Below are positions 8,553 to 18,967 of a stretch of 64,000 nucleotides of DNA, one piece after another. Within the stretch, counting starts at the first letter, position 1. Every line of letters starts with the position of its first letter. Source of the stretch: Brevibacillus sp. JNUCC-41 (lineage in GTDB: Bacteria > Bacillota > Bacilli > Bacillales > DSM-1321); the NCBI RefSeq assembly GCF_014844095.1, contig NZ_CP062163.1:62001-126000 (forward strand), written 5' to 3'. The notes beneath the pieces were generated by a model, which saw nothing but the letters and a program-made list of their open reading frames with translations, searched no databases and had not been told where the DNA came from. Position numbers and translations under genes: made by a program.

Positions 8553-9720
8553 TCTTTTTCTTTTTAGAAATTAAATAGTTAAATAAATTTATTTGTTTAT
8601 TTATCACTTTTTCTTCATCAAATAGTTCTTCTACAATTTTCCGGCTCTCGTTTCCAAATTTCACTCTTTTATCTTTATTTAAGAAAAGCTGAATCATCTT
8701 TTCAGACAATTCTTTTGATGATCCTTTATTTACCAAATACCCGTTTCTTTCGTTAAACACTTCTTCCCGACATCCCCTAATATTTGTTGCAATAACCGGT
8801 AACTTCATTGACATTGCTTCAATAATAGATCTTGGTAAGCCTTCACGATAAGATGGAAGAACAAATACATCAGTTATAGCCATTAGATCTGGAATATCTT
8901 TTCTAAATCCTAATTGGATAATCCCTGGGTTATTTAATAACTCTTTCATCTTATGATAACTACTTTGGTCACGTTCACTTTCCAGCAGACTTCCTATTAA
9001 AACCAGTTTAATATTATTATGCATTTTAGAAATACCATTAAAAGCTTCTAATAGTTCAAAAATTCCTTTTTCTTTTACTAACCGTCCTACAAACATAAAC
9101 ACAACATCCTCCTGATCAACATCAAGATTAGATCTAAGTTCACCTACCTTAGATACTGACTTCAGGTTAGGATTAAATTTATTATGGATATCAACACCGT
9201 TACTCAAATGGAGTATGCGATTTTCTTTATGACAGAATTTATCTTTTAAAGCAAGCTCATAATCTTCACTGCTTTGTAAGAGGAGCCAATCTGTCAAAAA
9301 GCGGGCAGCATATTTCTCGATATAATAGAAAAGTTTATATTCTCTAGGTGACATATCTTCATGAAAATAAAAACCGTGAGCTGTATAAATGATATTTTCT
9401 ATACCCGCCAATTTGGCTGCAACCCTACCTATTAAGGCGGCAATTGGTGTATGTACATGGACAATATCATATTTTTCTCTTTTCATTAACTTGAACAGTT
9501 CAAAAACTGATTTGAGATTAGAAACAGGGTTAATTTGGCGATCGATTTTTATATCCACCATCGTCAACCCTTCTGTTCTTAACCTTTCAAATCGTCCGGT
9601 GTCTGTACATGCGTTATGTACCTCATACCCTTCCTCCATTGACTTGAGTATCAATGGCTTTAGTAGAGCGTCAACACTCAAATCAATTGCACAAATTTGT
9701 AGTATTTTTTTATTTTGCAT
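8527..9720 (-). CDS. Glycosyltransferase family 4
   Basis: A 397-residue GT-B glycosyltransferase. The N-terminal acceptor domain shows [23 protein letters not shown] and a YTAHGF motif; the C-terminal domain shows [11 protein letters not shown] and the donor-binding EX7E region within [19 protein letters not shown]. It should add a sugar from a nucleotide donor to the lipid-linked repeat unit in the cytoplasm. The specificity cannot be told from sequence. It follows the dehydrogenase gene by one or two bases and overlaps the sugar transferase gene. Confidence 0.85.
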   Translation of the reverse strand: MQNKKILQICAIDLSVDALLKPLILKSMEEGYEVHNACTDTGRFERLRTEGLTMVDIKIDRQINPVSNLKSVFELFKLMKREKYDIVHVHTPIAALIGRVAAKLAGIENIIYTAHGFYFHEDMSPREYKLFYYIEKYAARFLTDWLLLQSSEDYELALKDKFCHKENRILHLSNGVDIHNKFNPNLKSVSKVGELRSNLDVDQEDVVFMFVGRLVKEKGIFELLEAFNGISKMHNNIKLVLIGSLLESERDQSSYHKMKELLNNPGIIQLGFRKDIPDLMAITDVFVLPSYREGLPRSIIEAMSMKLPVIATNIRGCREEVFNERNGYLVNKGSSKELSEKMIQLFLNKDKRVKFGNESRKIVEELFDEEKVINKQINLFNYLISKKKKSDYIEKTI

Positions 9721-9721
9721 C

Positions 9722-11002
9722 CTATAATCTCCAAAGAGTAATATTATCAGGGCAGGTTTCTCTTTCTAACACACTCTTAATATCAACAACTATTCCTTTA
9801 CCATGCTTAAGTAATTGACTAAATTGTTCCCATCCTTTTTGAATATAATCATCGTGGGCTACAGCAAAAACAACTACATCTGCTGGCTTAAGTTGATTAT
9901 GAGGAATTAATTCAACCCCGTATTCTTTTACTGCTTCACCAAAGTCAGCCATTGCATCTGTGACTTGGACCTCAATTCCAAACTCCTCTAGTTCTCGAAT
10001 AACATCTATTACTTTAGAATTACGAAGATCTGGTACATTTTCCTTAAAGGTAAGACCCAGTACAGTTACTCTCGCCCCTTGTATAGGCATATTTTTATGA
10101 ATCATTTGTTTAACCAAAGAAGTTGCAATGAATTTACCCATTCCATCATTAATACGGCGGCCCGCTAAAATAACTTCGGGGTGATAACCTACGCTTTCTG
10201 CTTTATGAGTTAAATAATATGGGTCAACACCAATACAATGTCCTCCAACTAAACCAGGGGAAAATTTCAGGAAGTTCCATTTCGTTCCGGCAGCCTTTAA
10301 TACTTCATTCGTATCAATATTTAGACGGTCAAATATAATGGATAACTCGTTCATTAGTGAAATGTTAAGATCACGTTGGGTATTTTCAATAACTTTTGCA
10401 GCTTCTGCTACCTTAATAGAACTAGCACGGTAAACACCTGCTTCTACTACAGATCCATACACACTAGCTACAGTTTCTAATACATCTTCATTTTGTCCTG
10501 ATACAACCTTGGTGATAGTTGTGAATTTATGCTCCTTGTCTCCTGGATTAATACGTTCAGGTGAATAACCTACAAAGAAATCCTTCCCTGCTTTTAGGCC
10601 CGATGCTTTCTCCAGTACTGGAACACATTCCTCCTCTGTTGCCCCAGGGTAAACAGTTGACTCATATACAACAATTGTACCTTTTGATAGATTTGCACCT
10701 ACTGTTTCTGAAGCCTTTAGTAATGGCGTTAAATCTGGTTGCTTATTTTCATTAATTGGGGTTGGAACAGCGACAATAATAAAATCACTATCATGCAATC
10801 TAGAACCATCATTGGTAAACTCAATTTCAGCTGCTAAGAGATCATTAGTCTCTACTTCATTTGTATAATCTATTCCATCTATTAAGGTATTAATACGGTG
10901 TTCATTAATATCAAAACCAACAATTCGATGTGTTTTACCAAAAGCTACTGCTACCGGTAATCCTACGTATCCAAGTCCAACTACTGCTATTTTTCTATTC
11001 AT
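9722..11002 (-). CDS. Nucleotide-sugar 6-dehydrogenase (WbpO/TviB/UDP-GlcDH family)
   Basis: A 426-residue UDP-sugar dehydrogenase that oxidises C6 of a UDP-hexose to a uronic acid with two NAD+. Rossmann motif VVGLGYVGLPVAVAFG at the N terminus, the catalytic Cys in GGHCIGVDPYYL, and LGLTFKENVPDLRNS in the C-terminal UDP-binding domain. The family branch resembles UDP-GlcNAc or UDP-GalNAc dehydrogenases (TviB/WbpO) but the substrate is not certain. The ATG at 11002 starts MNRKIAVVG with a GGAG site upstream; the in-frame extension to 11173 would run back into the epimerase gene and is rejected. Confidence 0.85.
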   Translation of the reverse strand: MNRKIAVVGLGYVGLPVAVAFGKTHRIVGFDINEHRINTLIDGIDYTNEVETNDLLAAEIEFTNDGSRLHDSDFIIVAVPTPINENKQPDLTPLLKASETVGANLSKGTIVVYESTVYPGATEEECVPVLEKASGLKAGKDFFVGYSPERINPGDKEHKFTTITKVVSGQNEDVLETVASVYGSVVEAGVYRASSIKVAEAAKVIENTQRDLNISLMNELSIIFDRLNIDTNEVLKAAGTKWNFLKFSPGLVGGHCIGVDPYYLTHKAESVGYHPEVILAGRRINDGMGKFIATSLVKQMIHKNMPIQGARVTVLGLTFKENVPDLRNSKVIDVIRELEEFGIEVQVTDAMADFGEAVKEYGVELIPHNQLKPADVVVFAVAHDDYIQKGWEQFSQLLKHGKGIVVDIKSVLERETCPDNITLWRL

Positions 11003-11009
11003 TTCTATA

Positions 11010-12014
11010 TCACACTCCATAATATTCTCTGTACCAATCAATAAAGTTACTAATTCCATCTTTAATATCCGTTTGAGGTTTAAAATTAATATCACGATAT
11101 AAATCTTCAACATCCGCATATGTTTCCGGAACATCACCGGCTTGAAGTGGTAAAAACTCTTTCTTAGCTTCAATTCCTAATTTTTCTTCGATAGCATTGA
11201 TAAACTCCATCAATGTTACTGGATTGTTATTTCCGATATTATAAACTTTGTATGGAGCGTAACTTGTTCCTGGATCAGGCTTCTTTCCACTCCATTCTAA
11301 ATTTGGTTCTGGCTTTCGTTGAATCAAACGAAAAATACTTTCAACAATATCATCAACATACGTAAAGTCGCGCATCATATTTCCGTTATTAAATACCTTT
11401 ATAGGTTCACCGTTGATAATTGCCTTTGTAAACAAGAACAATGCCATATCTGGTCTACCCCATGGACCATAAACAGTAAAGAACCGAAGTCCAGTAGTAG
11501 GCAAGCCGTATAAGTGACTATATGTATGTGCCATTAATTCATTTGCTTTCTTCGTTGCAGCATACAAACTAATTGGATGATCCACATTATCATGAACTGA
11601 AAATGGAAGGTTCGTATTTGCACCATACACTGAACTTGAGGAGGCATAAATTAGCTGTCCAACTTTGTTGTGGCGACATGCTTCTAAAATGTTAGTAAAA
11701 CCAACTATGTTTGATTCAATGTATGCATGTGGATTCTCTAAGCTATAGCGTACGCCTGCTTGAGCAGCTAAATTCACAACTGCGTCTGGCATATGTTTTT
11801 CAAAAATAGCAGTAATATTCTCGCGATCTTCGAGATTCGTTTTCTCAAAATAAAAATTTTTATTCTCTATCAACGAAAGTCTTGATTTTTTTAAATTCAC
11901 ATCATAGTAGTCATTTAAATTATCAATTCCAATAACCGTAATACCGTTTGTTAATAACTTTTTTGATAAATGCGAGCCTATGAAACCAGCTGCACCCGTA
12001 ACTAATACTTTCAT
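11010..12014 (-). CDS. UDP-glucuronate 4-epimerase-like SDR enzyme
   Basis: A 334-residue extended short-chain dehydrogenase. NAD-binding [11 protein letters not shown] at the N terminus, [15 protein letters not shown], the SSSSVYG and YAATKKANE (YxxxK) catalytic motifs, and [17 protein letters not shown], which is typical of the CapI/LpsL UDP-glucuronic acid 4-epimerases. It should interconvert UDP-glucuronate and UDP-galacturonate, or the amino-uronate made by the next gene. Seven bases separate it from the dehydrogenase, and the two form a uronic acid module. Confidence 0.85.
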   Translation of the reverse strand: MKVLVTGAAGFIGSHLSKKLLTNGITVIGIDNLNDYYDVNLKKSRLSLIENKNFYFEKTNLEDRENITAIFEKHMPDAVVNLAAQAGVRYSLENPHAYIESNIVGFTNILEACRHNKVGQLIYASSSSVYGANTNLPFSVHDNVDHPISLYAATKKANELMAHTYSHLYGLPTTGLRFFTVYGPWGRPDMALFLFTKAIINGEPIKVFNNGNMMRDFTYVDDIVESIFRLIQRKPEPNLEWSGKKPDPGTSYAPYKVYNIGNNNPVTLMEFINAIEEKLGIEAKKEFLPLQAGDVPETYADVEDLYRDINFKPQTDIKDGISNFIDWYREYYGV

Positions 12015-12031
12015 TATAATTACCCCTTTAT

Positions 12032-13150
12032 TTAAATTTTATATTGACCTTGGAATTTACTTACGATTTTCTTCACTTCGAATTCCTCAATAACCCTTTT
12101 TCTTGCTTGCTTACCTAATAATTTTTTTTCTTCTTCGGTTTTATTTAAAAATTCATTTGTTGCATGCGCAAGTATTTCAGCATTACGAGGAGGAACCACT
12201 ACGCCATAAGGACCGACAATAAATGCCGAATCGCCAACGTCGGTTACAATACACGGAGTTTCACAAGACATAGCTTCACCAATAACATTTGAAAAACCTT
12301 CTCCAGAGGACGATGAAATCAATATATCAGCAGCAGATAGAATTTTCGGTATATCTTCTCTTCTACCAAGTAAAAACACATTTTCTTCAACCTTATTTTG
12401 CTTTAATAATCCTATTAGTTCCTTATTATTTTCATCAATATTTACTCCACATAATAAGAAATTAACATCTGACCTCTTTAACTGAATTAAATGAATTGCC
12501 TTTATTAAATTCGGGTAATCCTTTTGGACATTCCATCTTCCTACATGTACTATAAGCGGTTTATTTTTAGGTAATTTTATTTCTTCCTCAATTAAACTCT
12601 TTGCATTAGGTAGTTTATAAAATGTATCTAATTCAAAACCATTTGGTATTGTTATCATATTAAAAGTACTGTAACCAAATTTGGCATGAATTTCTGCTGC
12701 ATTTATTGAGCAACTGATTACAGAATCTACCTTTTTGGAAAGTAATGCATTTAATTTAGCAATCTTTAATACCAAACTTTTATTCATATTTTTCTCAAGA
12801 TTCGAGTGCCTTATACCCCATATAAGTTTTTGTTTAGTGGAACGATTTTTAATTAAAAAACCAAATAAATCTGCATGATACATCCATGTTTGAATAATCT
12901 GTGCATCTTTCACAAGAGACCTAGCCCTTTTTATAAAAAAAGGATTAATTATACCTCTTTTCATCCCTAGAGTATGTACTGGTATTCCCATCTCTCTTAT
13001 TTTAGGACCGAAAACCCCTTCATCCATCATAGAGATAACTTCGAAATCATACTTAGTATGGTCAGCATTTTTTAATAGCTTGAAAAGCATAGTTTCTGCG
13101 CCACCAACATTTAATCCAACTATAATGTGGATAATTTTCAGCTTAGACAT
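12032..13150 (-). CDS. Glycosyltransferase family 4
   Basis: A 372-residue GT-B enzyme. The N-terminal region [15 protein letters not shown] is a GT4 glycine-rich acceptor-domain motif; the C-terminal domain contains [15 protein letters not shown] and [19 protein letters not shown] with the two Glu of the EX7E motif. It should extend the lipid-linked oligosaccharide. Donor and linkage are unknown. It ends 17 bases before the epimerase start. Confidence 0.85.
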   Translation of the reverse strand: MSKLKIIHIIVGLNVGGAETMLFKLLKNADHTKYDFEVISMMDEGVFGPKIREMGIPVHTLGMKRGIINPFFIKRARSLVKDAQIIQTWMYHADLFGFLIKNRSTKQKLIWGIRHSNLEKNMNKSLVLKIAKLNALLSKKVDSVISCSINAAEIHAKFGYSTFNMITIPNGFELDTFYKLPNAKSLIEEEIKLPKNKPLIVHVGRWNVQKDYPNLIKAIHLIQLKRSDVNFLLCGVNIDENNKELIGLLKQNKVEENVFLLGRREDIPKILSAADILISSSSGEGFSNVIGEAMSCETPCIVTDVGDSAFIVGPYGVVVPPRNAEILAHATNEFLNKTEEEKKLLGKQARKRVIEEFEVKKIVSKFQGQYKI

Positions 13151-13278
13151 ATATTTATCACATCACCTAATGTATTTCTAATTTTAATAAAACATTTCAT
13201 TTTTACCCTTTAGTTTAAAAGTAATGAATTTAGCTAACTATTAATTAATAAGCAAAAACATAAACTATATTTCTAATA

Positions 13279-14244
13279 TTATTTTTTCACTACTGTTTCA
13301 CTTTCTATATCTATCCAGCTACCCATTTTCTTGTCCCACTCTAGCGGAGTTATATTTTGTGAACCACCACCGTGATAAAAAGTTATTTCTCCAAAATAAA
13401 TTTCCCCTTTAATATTGTACAAATCTACCCTACAGTGAGGAAACGGTTTAGATAGTATCTCTGCATATTCAATCATTTTATCTAAGTTTTGAGGTTTGGA
13501 TATCAAGGATTGATCAAAGTGTTCCCTTCCTACTTTCACATCTAAATAATTAAAGTTTGTATCATATACATTTCTTCGAGCATCTGCACTATGAGACCCA
13601 TCAGGATTAGTTGTATCTATATCTACAAATATTAACTTTACTTTTCCTTCAAAGCATAAAAATCGATAATCTATTAGTGAACTATTATCTTCACTTTCTA
13701 ATACTTCTTCAACCATTAATTTAGGTATAATATTTTTATAATTCCACTCTCTTGACTGTAAATAATAGTTCTGTTTCAAAGCATAATTAAAATTCCTTTT
13801 AAATTTCTCTTCATCAAAAAAGGTATTCCTATCATATATTATATTTGTACCTGAACCATGATTGCATTTGATGAAAACTTTATCAGGCAGGTCTTCAAAT
13901 TTAATTTCATCAGCATTATTGTATACCCCATAAATATTGGTCAATATTTGACCTAATCCACACTTTTTTATATACTCTCTAACTCTATATTTATCGGAAC
14001 AAATAGTTAATAATGGATCTCTATTATTAATTTTCAACCACCATAATTTTTCATTAAATAATACAGGATTTTCTAAATTCAATTTTTTACCTGTATTTTC
14101 TTTATATTTCATCTTAGCAAATTTTTCATCACTAATTTTAGATACTGCCCTAACTTTAATTTTATTAGCTGATAAGTATAGTTTTTTTATTGATTTATTT
14201 CTATTAGAAATTCTTCTTAACGTATTTTTGATTTGAAAAATCAT
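13279..14244 (-). CDS. ATP-grasp polysaccharide protein (TupA-like)
   Basis: A 321-residue protein of the TupA-like ATP-grasp group found in capsule and teichuronopeptide loci. Visible features are FNEKLWWLKINNRDPLLTICSDKYRVREY, the nucleotide-binding FIKCNHGSGTNII, and the metal-binding C-terminal segment CRVDLYNIKGEIYFGEITFYHGGG (key D, E). Such proteins are thought to ligate an amino acid or similar group to a sugar carboxylate, which fits with uronic acid genes next door, but the reaction is not established. Confidence 0.75.
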   Translation of the reverse strand: MIFQIKNTLRRISNRNKSIKKLYLSANKIKVRAVSKISDEKFAKMKYKENTGKKLNLENPVLFNEKLWWLKINNRDPLLTICSDKYRVREYIKKCGLGQILTNIYGVYNNADEIKFEDLPDKVFIKCNHGSGTNIIYDRNTFFDEEKFKRNFNYALKQNYYLQSREWNYKNIIPKLMVEEVLESEDNSSLIDYRFLCFEGKVKLIFVDIDTTNPDGSHSADARRNVYDTNFNYLDVKVGREHFDQSLISKPQNLDKMIEYAEILSKPFPHCRVDLYNIKGEIYFGEITFYHGGGSQNITPLEWDKKMGSWIDIESETVVKK

Positions 14245-14589
14245 TTTATAAGACCTCCCTTAAGATAGAAATATCACATGCAACGTCACTTAGCTACTCG
14301 GGATAACTTCTCTCGGATAATGGCTCAGGCACATTTTCTAATAATGAGACCATATCCATGACAGGCTTTATAGAGTGTCAACTAAAGAATATCGCAATCG
14401 GAGACATAACTCTTTGCTTGTTCATCATTAATTCTGCTTAATCTAACATGATTAAATACGATTGTATTGCCCACTACCCTAGTAAATAAACTCACATCAG
14501 TTTTGTGCACTCATATCATTTATCACCGAAAATTTCAAGGTAAAATATTGGTATTTATCACAAAAAAATTATTATCACATTTGCGATAA
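14245..14589. other. Gap inside the eps operon without a gene
   Basis: About 345 bases between the flippase and ATP-grasp genes, unlike the tight spacing elsewhere in the operon. A minus-strand TTGACA is present but without a good -10. A 42-codon minus-strand ORF (starting GTG, product NTIVFNHVRLSRIND in its middle) may be the relic of a lost gene; it is not recognised. This looks like the scar of a deleted glycosyltransferase gene. Confidence 0.4.
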
Positions 14590-15834
14590 TCATTTAACGT
14601 GATATAATTTATTTTTTTTATATATAATATAAAACAATAAACTGCCACTAAGTAAAGCTTGAAACATACGAGAGATTAATAGGGTATATGATGCTCCATT
14701 AATACCATCTGTACTAATGAAATAGTAACTACTAATTATGGTAACAATAGTTACTATTAAATTCATTATGGGTTGTATTTGAATAGCTCTTGCAGCAACA
14801 ATGGACACTGTAAAAAAGGTTGTAAGAAAACCAAATATCAAGGAAGATGAAATTATTATAAAAGAATCATTATAGGGAGTATACTTACTACCATATAAAA
14901 TATTCAGTATTAATTCTCCTTGTAGAACAATTAAAGTGATTATTAACAAAGAAACAGTTATTGAGACTATAGATAATTGCAAGTTAACCTTCAAAAACTT
15001 TTTGATTTTATTTTGTTGGTATGCATTAGCAATTCCTGGGGCAACCAGTAACGATATTGGTGTAATGAGCATATTGCTAGCAATCAATATATAATATAAT
15101 GCTGAAAATATTCCTACCTCTTCTGTCCCTGAAAAATATTCAAGAAAGTATTTTGGGATATTAGTGTTCAAGGAACTAATCAACGAAACTACCCCTAATG
15201 GAAATGCCATCTTCATTAATTGTATCGAGCTGCGATCAAATACAGGAGTAAATCCTCCCAAAGGTTTTAAATGTTTCAAATCATAATTCACTAATCTTAC
15301 TATCATTACAATTAGCAACCCCAAAAGAGAGAAAATAAGGCTTCGAGTATAAAAATAAAGGATACCTACTGCAACTATACTAGAAATCCCTCTATACATT
15401 TGGGATTTTCCTATTATATCAATCTTATTTTTCTTTTGATAAAGCCCCATACAAATATCACTTAAACCTTCAAAATACTTTATAATCCCCAATAATATGA
15501 TTACTAAAATAGTTTCAATATTGTTACTATAAAAAAATGCTATAGGAATTATCAATATGAAAGAAATAGTTAAGTGTATAATTCTCCCACCAAAATATTG
15601 AGCGAAATTATATTCATTATTACTGTCAGTCGCTAAAAAGGTTCTTAATTGAAAGCTAAAAAAAAGTACAATGGGAGCAGTAATAGCTAATCCAAGAGAG
15701 TAGACTCCAAGGTCAGCAGTAGAGCCAAATCTGGCAATTATAGTAATAATAATCCATTGGGACAATGCATAAATTATATTCCCAAACAATGACCATGATA
15801 ATTTAGAAAATATATTGTTTAATTTTTTCCACAT
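14590..15834 (-). CDS. Polysaccharide flippase (Wzx/MATE-like)
   Basis: A 414-residue integral membrane protein with about 12 hydrophobic helices and few charged residues in between, of the PST/MOP exporter type. It opens WSLFGNIIYALSQWIIITII, the usual flippase start. It should move the undecaprenyl-linked repeat unit to the outer membrane face for polymerisation. The matching polymerase is probably the Wzy-like protein at 22.1-23.4 kb. Confidence 0.85.
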   Translation of the reverse strand: MWKKLNNIFSKLSWSLFGNIIYALSQWIIITIIARFGSTADLGVYSLGLAITAPIVLFFSFQLRTFLATDSNNEYNFAQYFGGRIIHLTISFILIIPIAFFYSNNIETILVIILLGIIKYFEGLSDICMGLYQKKNKIDIIGKSQMYRGISSIVAVGILYFYTRSLIFSLLGLLIVMIVRLVNYDLKHLKPLGGFTPVFDRSSIQLMKMAFPLGVVSLISSLNTNIPKYFLEYFSGTEEVGIFSALYYILIASNMLITPISLLVAPGIANAYQQNKIKKFLKVNLQLSIVSITVSLLIITLIVLQGELILNILYGSKYTPYNDSFIIISSSLIFGFLTTFFTVSIVAARAIQIQPIMNLIVTIVTIISSYYFISTDGINGASYTLLISRMFQALLSGSLLFYIIYKKNKLYHVK

Positions 15835-15973
15835 TTTCGTTTTCCTTATATAATAATCCTGTAAATTTTATTTTTAATGACTTATTTAAACAATTTATTT
15901 CATCTTTTTTTTATTAATTAAAAAAGAGGAAAATCAAACCCGTCCTTTACAAGCAATTTTTTTCATTCTCCTC

Positions 15974-17809
15974 TTAATAGATTGCTTCTTTCATAGCTTG
16001 TTGTATTCCTTCTTTAGCATTGGCAATCTCGATTAACTGTTCTTTTAATAGAGCTGTTTGTTTCTCTGGGAGACTATTAATAAACTGCCAAAGAACGTCT
16101 CCTTCAACAATAGCTGCTTTTCCAATATGAATCTTCGGAAAAACTTGCTTTGCATGGACTTCATTTTCATTTAGTAGTTCTTCATACATTTTTTCTCCAG
16201 GTCGTATCCCAGAATATTCAATTCCGATTTCCTCAATTGAGTAACCCGATAATTGAATAAGATTAGTAGCTAAATCTACAATTTTCACAGGTTCCCCCAT
16301 ATCCAAAACAAAGATTTCTCCTCCTCTTGCAAGAGAACCAGCTTGAATAACTAAACGGGATGCTTCAGGGATTGTCATAAAATAACGTGTCATTTCAGGG
16401 TGCGTAACAGTAACAGGACCTCCAGCTAGAATTTGCTTTTTGAATAGAGGGATTACACTTCCTCTGCTTCCAAGAACATTTCCAAATCGGACGGCAACAA
16501 ATTTTGTTGTACTATGTTTATCTAACTGTTGTATGACCATTTCTGCAATCCGCTTTGTTGACCCCATTACATTCGTTGGGTTAACAGCTTTATCGGATGA
16601 GATCATAACAAAAGTGGATACCCCATAAATATCTGCTGCTTCTGCTACGTTTTTAGTTCCCAAAACATTATTTTTTACGGCTTCATGAGGATTATACTCC
16701 ATAAGTGGCACATGTTTATGGGCTGCCGCATGATAGATAACATCGGGTCTTTGGATGTCCATTACTTCAAATATTCTTTCTTGGTCCTGTATATCTGCAA
16801 TAACCGGTATGATTTCTATTTGTTCAGAATACAATCTTTTCAATTCCATATCAATTTGATAAATACTATTTTCACCATGACCGAGCAATACAATTTTTTT
16901 TGGAGAAAATCTGCATATTTGACGACAAATTTCCGAACCAATAGAGCCGCCCGCACCCGTTACTAGAATTGTCATACCAGTAACGTATCCCGAGATACTA
17001 TTCATATCTAATTCAACGGGTTCTCTTCCTAATAAATCTTCCACTTCTACTTCTTTAAATTGATTAACCGCTACTTTGCCCAACATAATATCTTCAAGCA
17101 TCGGCATGATTTGCGTTTTTGCATTCGTTTTCACACATTCATCAAAAATGACCTTCAATTCCTTTTTACTTAATGAAGGTATCGCAATGACGATATTATC
17201 TATATGATATTTCCCCACCATTTCGGGGATATGTTTTGAGTTACCCACAACGGGAATTCCTAATATGTCTAGCTTATCTTTTTTCGGATCATCATCAATG
17301 AATGCTACTGGTTTAAGTTCCGTATCATGATTGTTAAGAAGTTGACGAACAACCATGGTTCCAGCGGATCCAGCTCCGATGACCAATGTATTCCTCGTTT
17401 CCTTTCGATTATTTATCAAACGGTCACGCAGCATTCTCCAAGAAAATCGCGACCCGCCAATAAGGAGGACATGCATCATCCAGGTCAGTGCCATGACCCT
17501 TACATAAACATCTTGAAAAACCATTAACTGAATGGCGATAACAGTGATAACCGATAAGCTTACGGCTTTAACAATGGACAGTAACTCTCTTATACTTGCA
17601 TACTCCCAGGCCTTCTTATACAGTTTATAAATAGAAGCAAAAAAATGATGGCTGATTAATAGGGAGACTGATGTGACTAACAGTGTTGGTAATTTAAATA
17701 TTTCCAAATAGGGATACAAGAATAAATAACTTACATAAATGGCCGATAATACTATTAATGAGTCTAATAGGGCCAGAAGTGTTAATCGTTTTCGGTAGGC
17801 CAACCACAT
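15974..17809 (-). CDS. UDP-GlcNAc 4,6-dehydratase (PglF/EpsC-like)
   Basis: A 611-residue membrane-bound dehydratase. Four N-terminal membrane helices are followed by a first Rossmann-like domain (VIGAGSAGTMVVRQL) and the catalytic SDR domain (ILVTGAGGSIGSEICRQI). The active site reads SSDKAVNPTNVMGSTKR: the usual Tyr of the YxxxK pair is Met, as in PglF/WbpM-type enzymes. It should convert UDP-GlcNAc to the UDP-4-keto-6-deoxy sugar used by the aminotransferase at the operon end. No overlap with neighbours; 255 bases upstream lack a gene. Confidence 0.9.
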   Translation of the reverse strand: MWLAYRKRLTLLALLDSLIVLSAIYVSYLFLYPYLEIFKLPTLLVTSVSLLISHHFFASIYKLYKKAWEYASIRELLSIVKAVSLSVITVIAIQLMVFQDVYVRVMALTWMMHVLLIGGSRFSWRMLRDRLINNRKETRNTLVIGAGSAGTMVVRQLLNNHDTELKPVAFIDDDPKKDKLDILGIPVVGNSKHIPEMVGKYHIDNIVIAIPSLSKKELKVIFDECVKTNAKTQIMPMLEDIMLGKVAVNQFKEVEVEDLLGREPVELDMNSISGYVTGMTILVTGAGGSIGSEICRQICRFSPKKIVLLGHGENSIYQIDMELKRLYSEQIEIIPVIADIQDQERIFEVMDIQRPDVIYHAAAHKHVPLMEYNPHEAVKNNVLGTKNVAEAADIYGVSTFVMISSDKAVNPTNVMGSTKRIAEMVIQQLDKHSTTKFVAVRFGNVLGSRGSVIPLFKKQILAGGPVTVTHPEMTRYFMTIPEASRLVIQAGSLARGGEIFVLDMGEPVKIVDLATNLIQLSGYSIEEIGIEYSGIRPGEKMYEELLNENEVHAKQVFPKIHIGKAAIVEGDVLWQFINSLPEKQTALLKEQLIEIANAKEGIQQAMKEAIY

Positions 17810-18065
17810 TTCCCCCTTTAATATTGTTTGATTTACTCTCTATTAAAAACAGTTCATTTATGAATGTATTCTATTTCACATGCTTTTCATTGTTTATTTA
17901 AGAATGAATGATACTGTTTATGTTTCTGTATCTTTTGACTATTTTAAAAATACCTTTATGATTTAAGGCGTTAAATTATTGGTCGTTCAGAAACAATAAA
18001 CCCTAAAACTTTATAAGAAGGCAAAATTTTTTTAATATTAAATCGCTTCCTAATTATCGATCATT

Positions 18066-18830
18066 TTAAAAGATTCCAAAAATTTTTCTTTTAAATGGCA
18101 CTGGTTTTTCAACTGCAGGACTTTGGTTCTTTAATAGCTGTTCGGCATTTTCTTTAAAATAAAATGTACGTTGTATTCCATATGACTTAGTGATTGTTTC
18201 ATAGGCATGTTGTAACGTGAACCCTCTAGAGCCAATATTATGGGCATCTGTTGCAATAAAATGGGCTAAATTATGTTCGATTATCTTTTTTGAAAATGAT
18301 TGGATACTTTTACCGAAGTTCCCGATTATACTGCCAGAGGTAAGTTGAGTTAGCGCGCCCTCCTGAACCAATTCAAATAATAGTTTATGATTTTCTATCA
18401 ATTCCTTATTTCTCTCCGGATGTACGATAATCGGTGTTATTCCTTTAAGCAGCAGTTCGTAAATCACTTCTTGTGTATATATAGGAACCCTTCCCGACGG
18501 GAGCTCTAACAGTAAATATGTACCGTTATCATCTAAGGTTAGGATTTCTTTTTTTTCAAGTGAATTAAATATGTCCCGATGAATTCTTACTTCTTGTCCG
18601 AGATGAATGGTAAGAGAAATATTGTTTCGTTGTAAACTCTCATTAAACCGCACTGCACGGTCAATGATGCTACTCTTAACATTTACATATTTCTCATTTA
18701 AGTGATGTGGCGTGGCGTATATATGAGTGATTCCTGCTTCTACCGCTTTTCTTACCATATTCATACTTTCATTCATGTCCACGGAACCATCATCAACTCC
18801 TGGGAGAATGTGACAATGTATGTCGATCAA
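18066..18830 (-). CDS. PHP-domain protein-tyrosine phosphatase (CapC/CpsB/YwqE-like)
   Basis: A 254-residue manganese-dependent phosphatase of the PHP family, which dephosphorylates the tyrosine cluster of the cognate BY-kinase. Motifs: IDIHCHILPGVDDGS (metal-binding His5 and His7), TPHH around residue 41, VHPERN, and FIATDAHNIGSR with the Asp-His pair. It starts with TTG at 18830 after AAAGGAAG; no in-frame ATG gives the conserved start. With the kinase and modulator upstream it forms the control module that sets polymer chain length and export. Confidence 0.88.
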   Translation of the reverse strand: MIDIHCHILPGVDDGSVDMNESMNMVRKAVEAGITHIYATPHHLNEKYVNVKSSIIDRAVRFNESLQRNNISLTIHLGQEVRIHRDIFNSLEKKEILTLDDNGTYLLLELPSGRVPIYTQEVIYELLLKGITPIIVHPERNKELIENHKLLFELVQEGALTQLTSGSIIGNFGKSIQSFSKKIIEHNLAHFIATDAHNIGSRGFTLQHAYETITKSYGIQRTFYFKENAEQLLKNQSPAVEKPVPFKRKIFGIF

Positions 18831-18967
18831 ATTCCATACACTTCCTTTTAAAATAAATAGGTAAAAAAGTCCCGATGTATAAAATAGGAATTATTACCCT
18901 GATTAATAGTAGCATATAAAACTGCCATCAAACAGGGTGTTATTTTGTCGAAAATTGTTTTATTTCG

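Noticed and set aside
11003-11173. N-terminal extension of the nucleotide-sugar dehydrogenase
   Set aside because: It lies inside the epimerase coding region in another frame and precedes the conserved MNRKIAVVG start.
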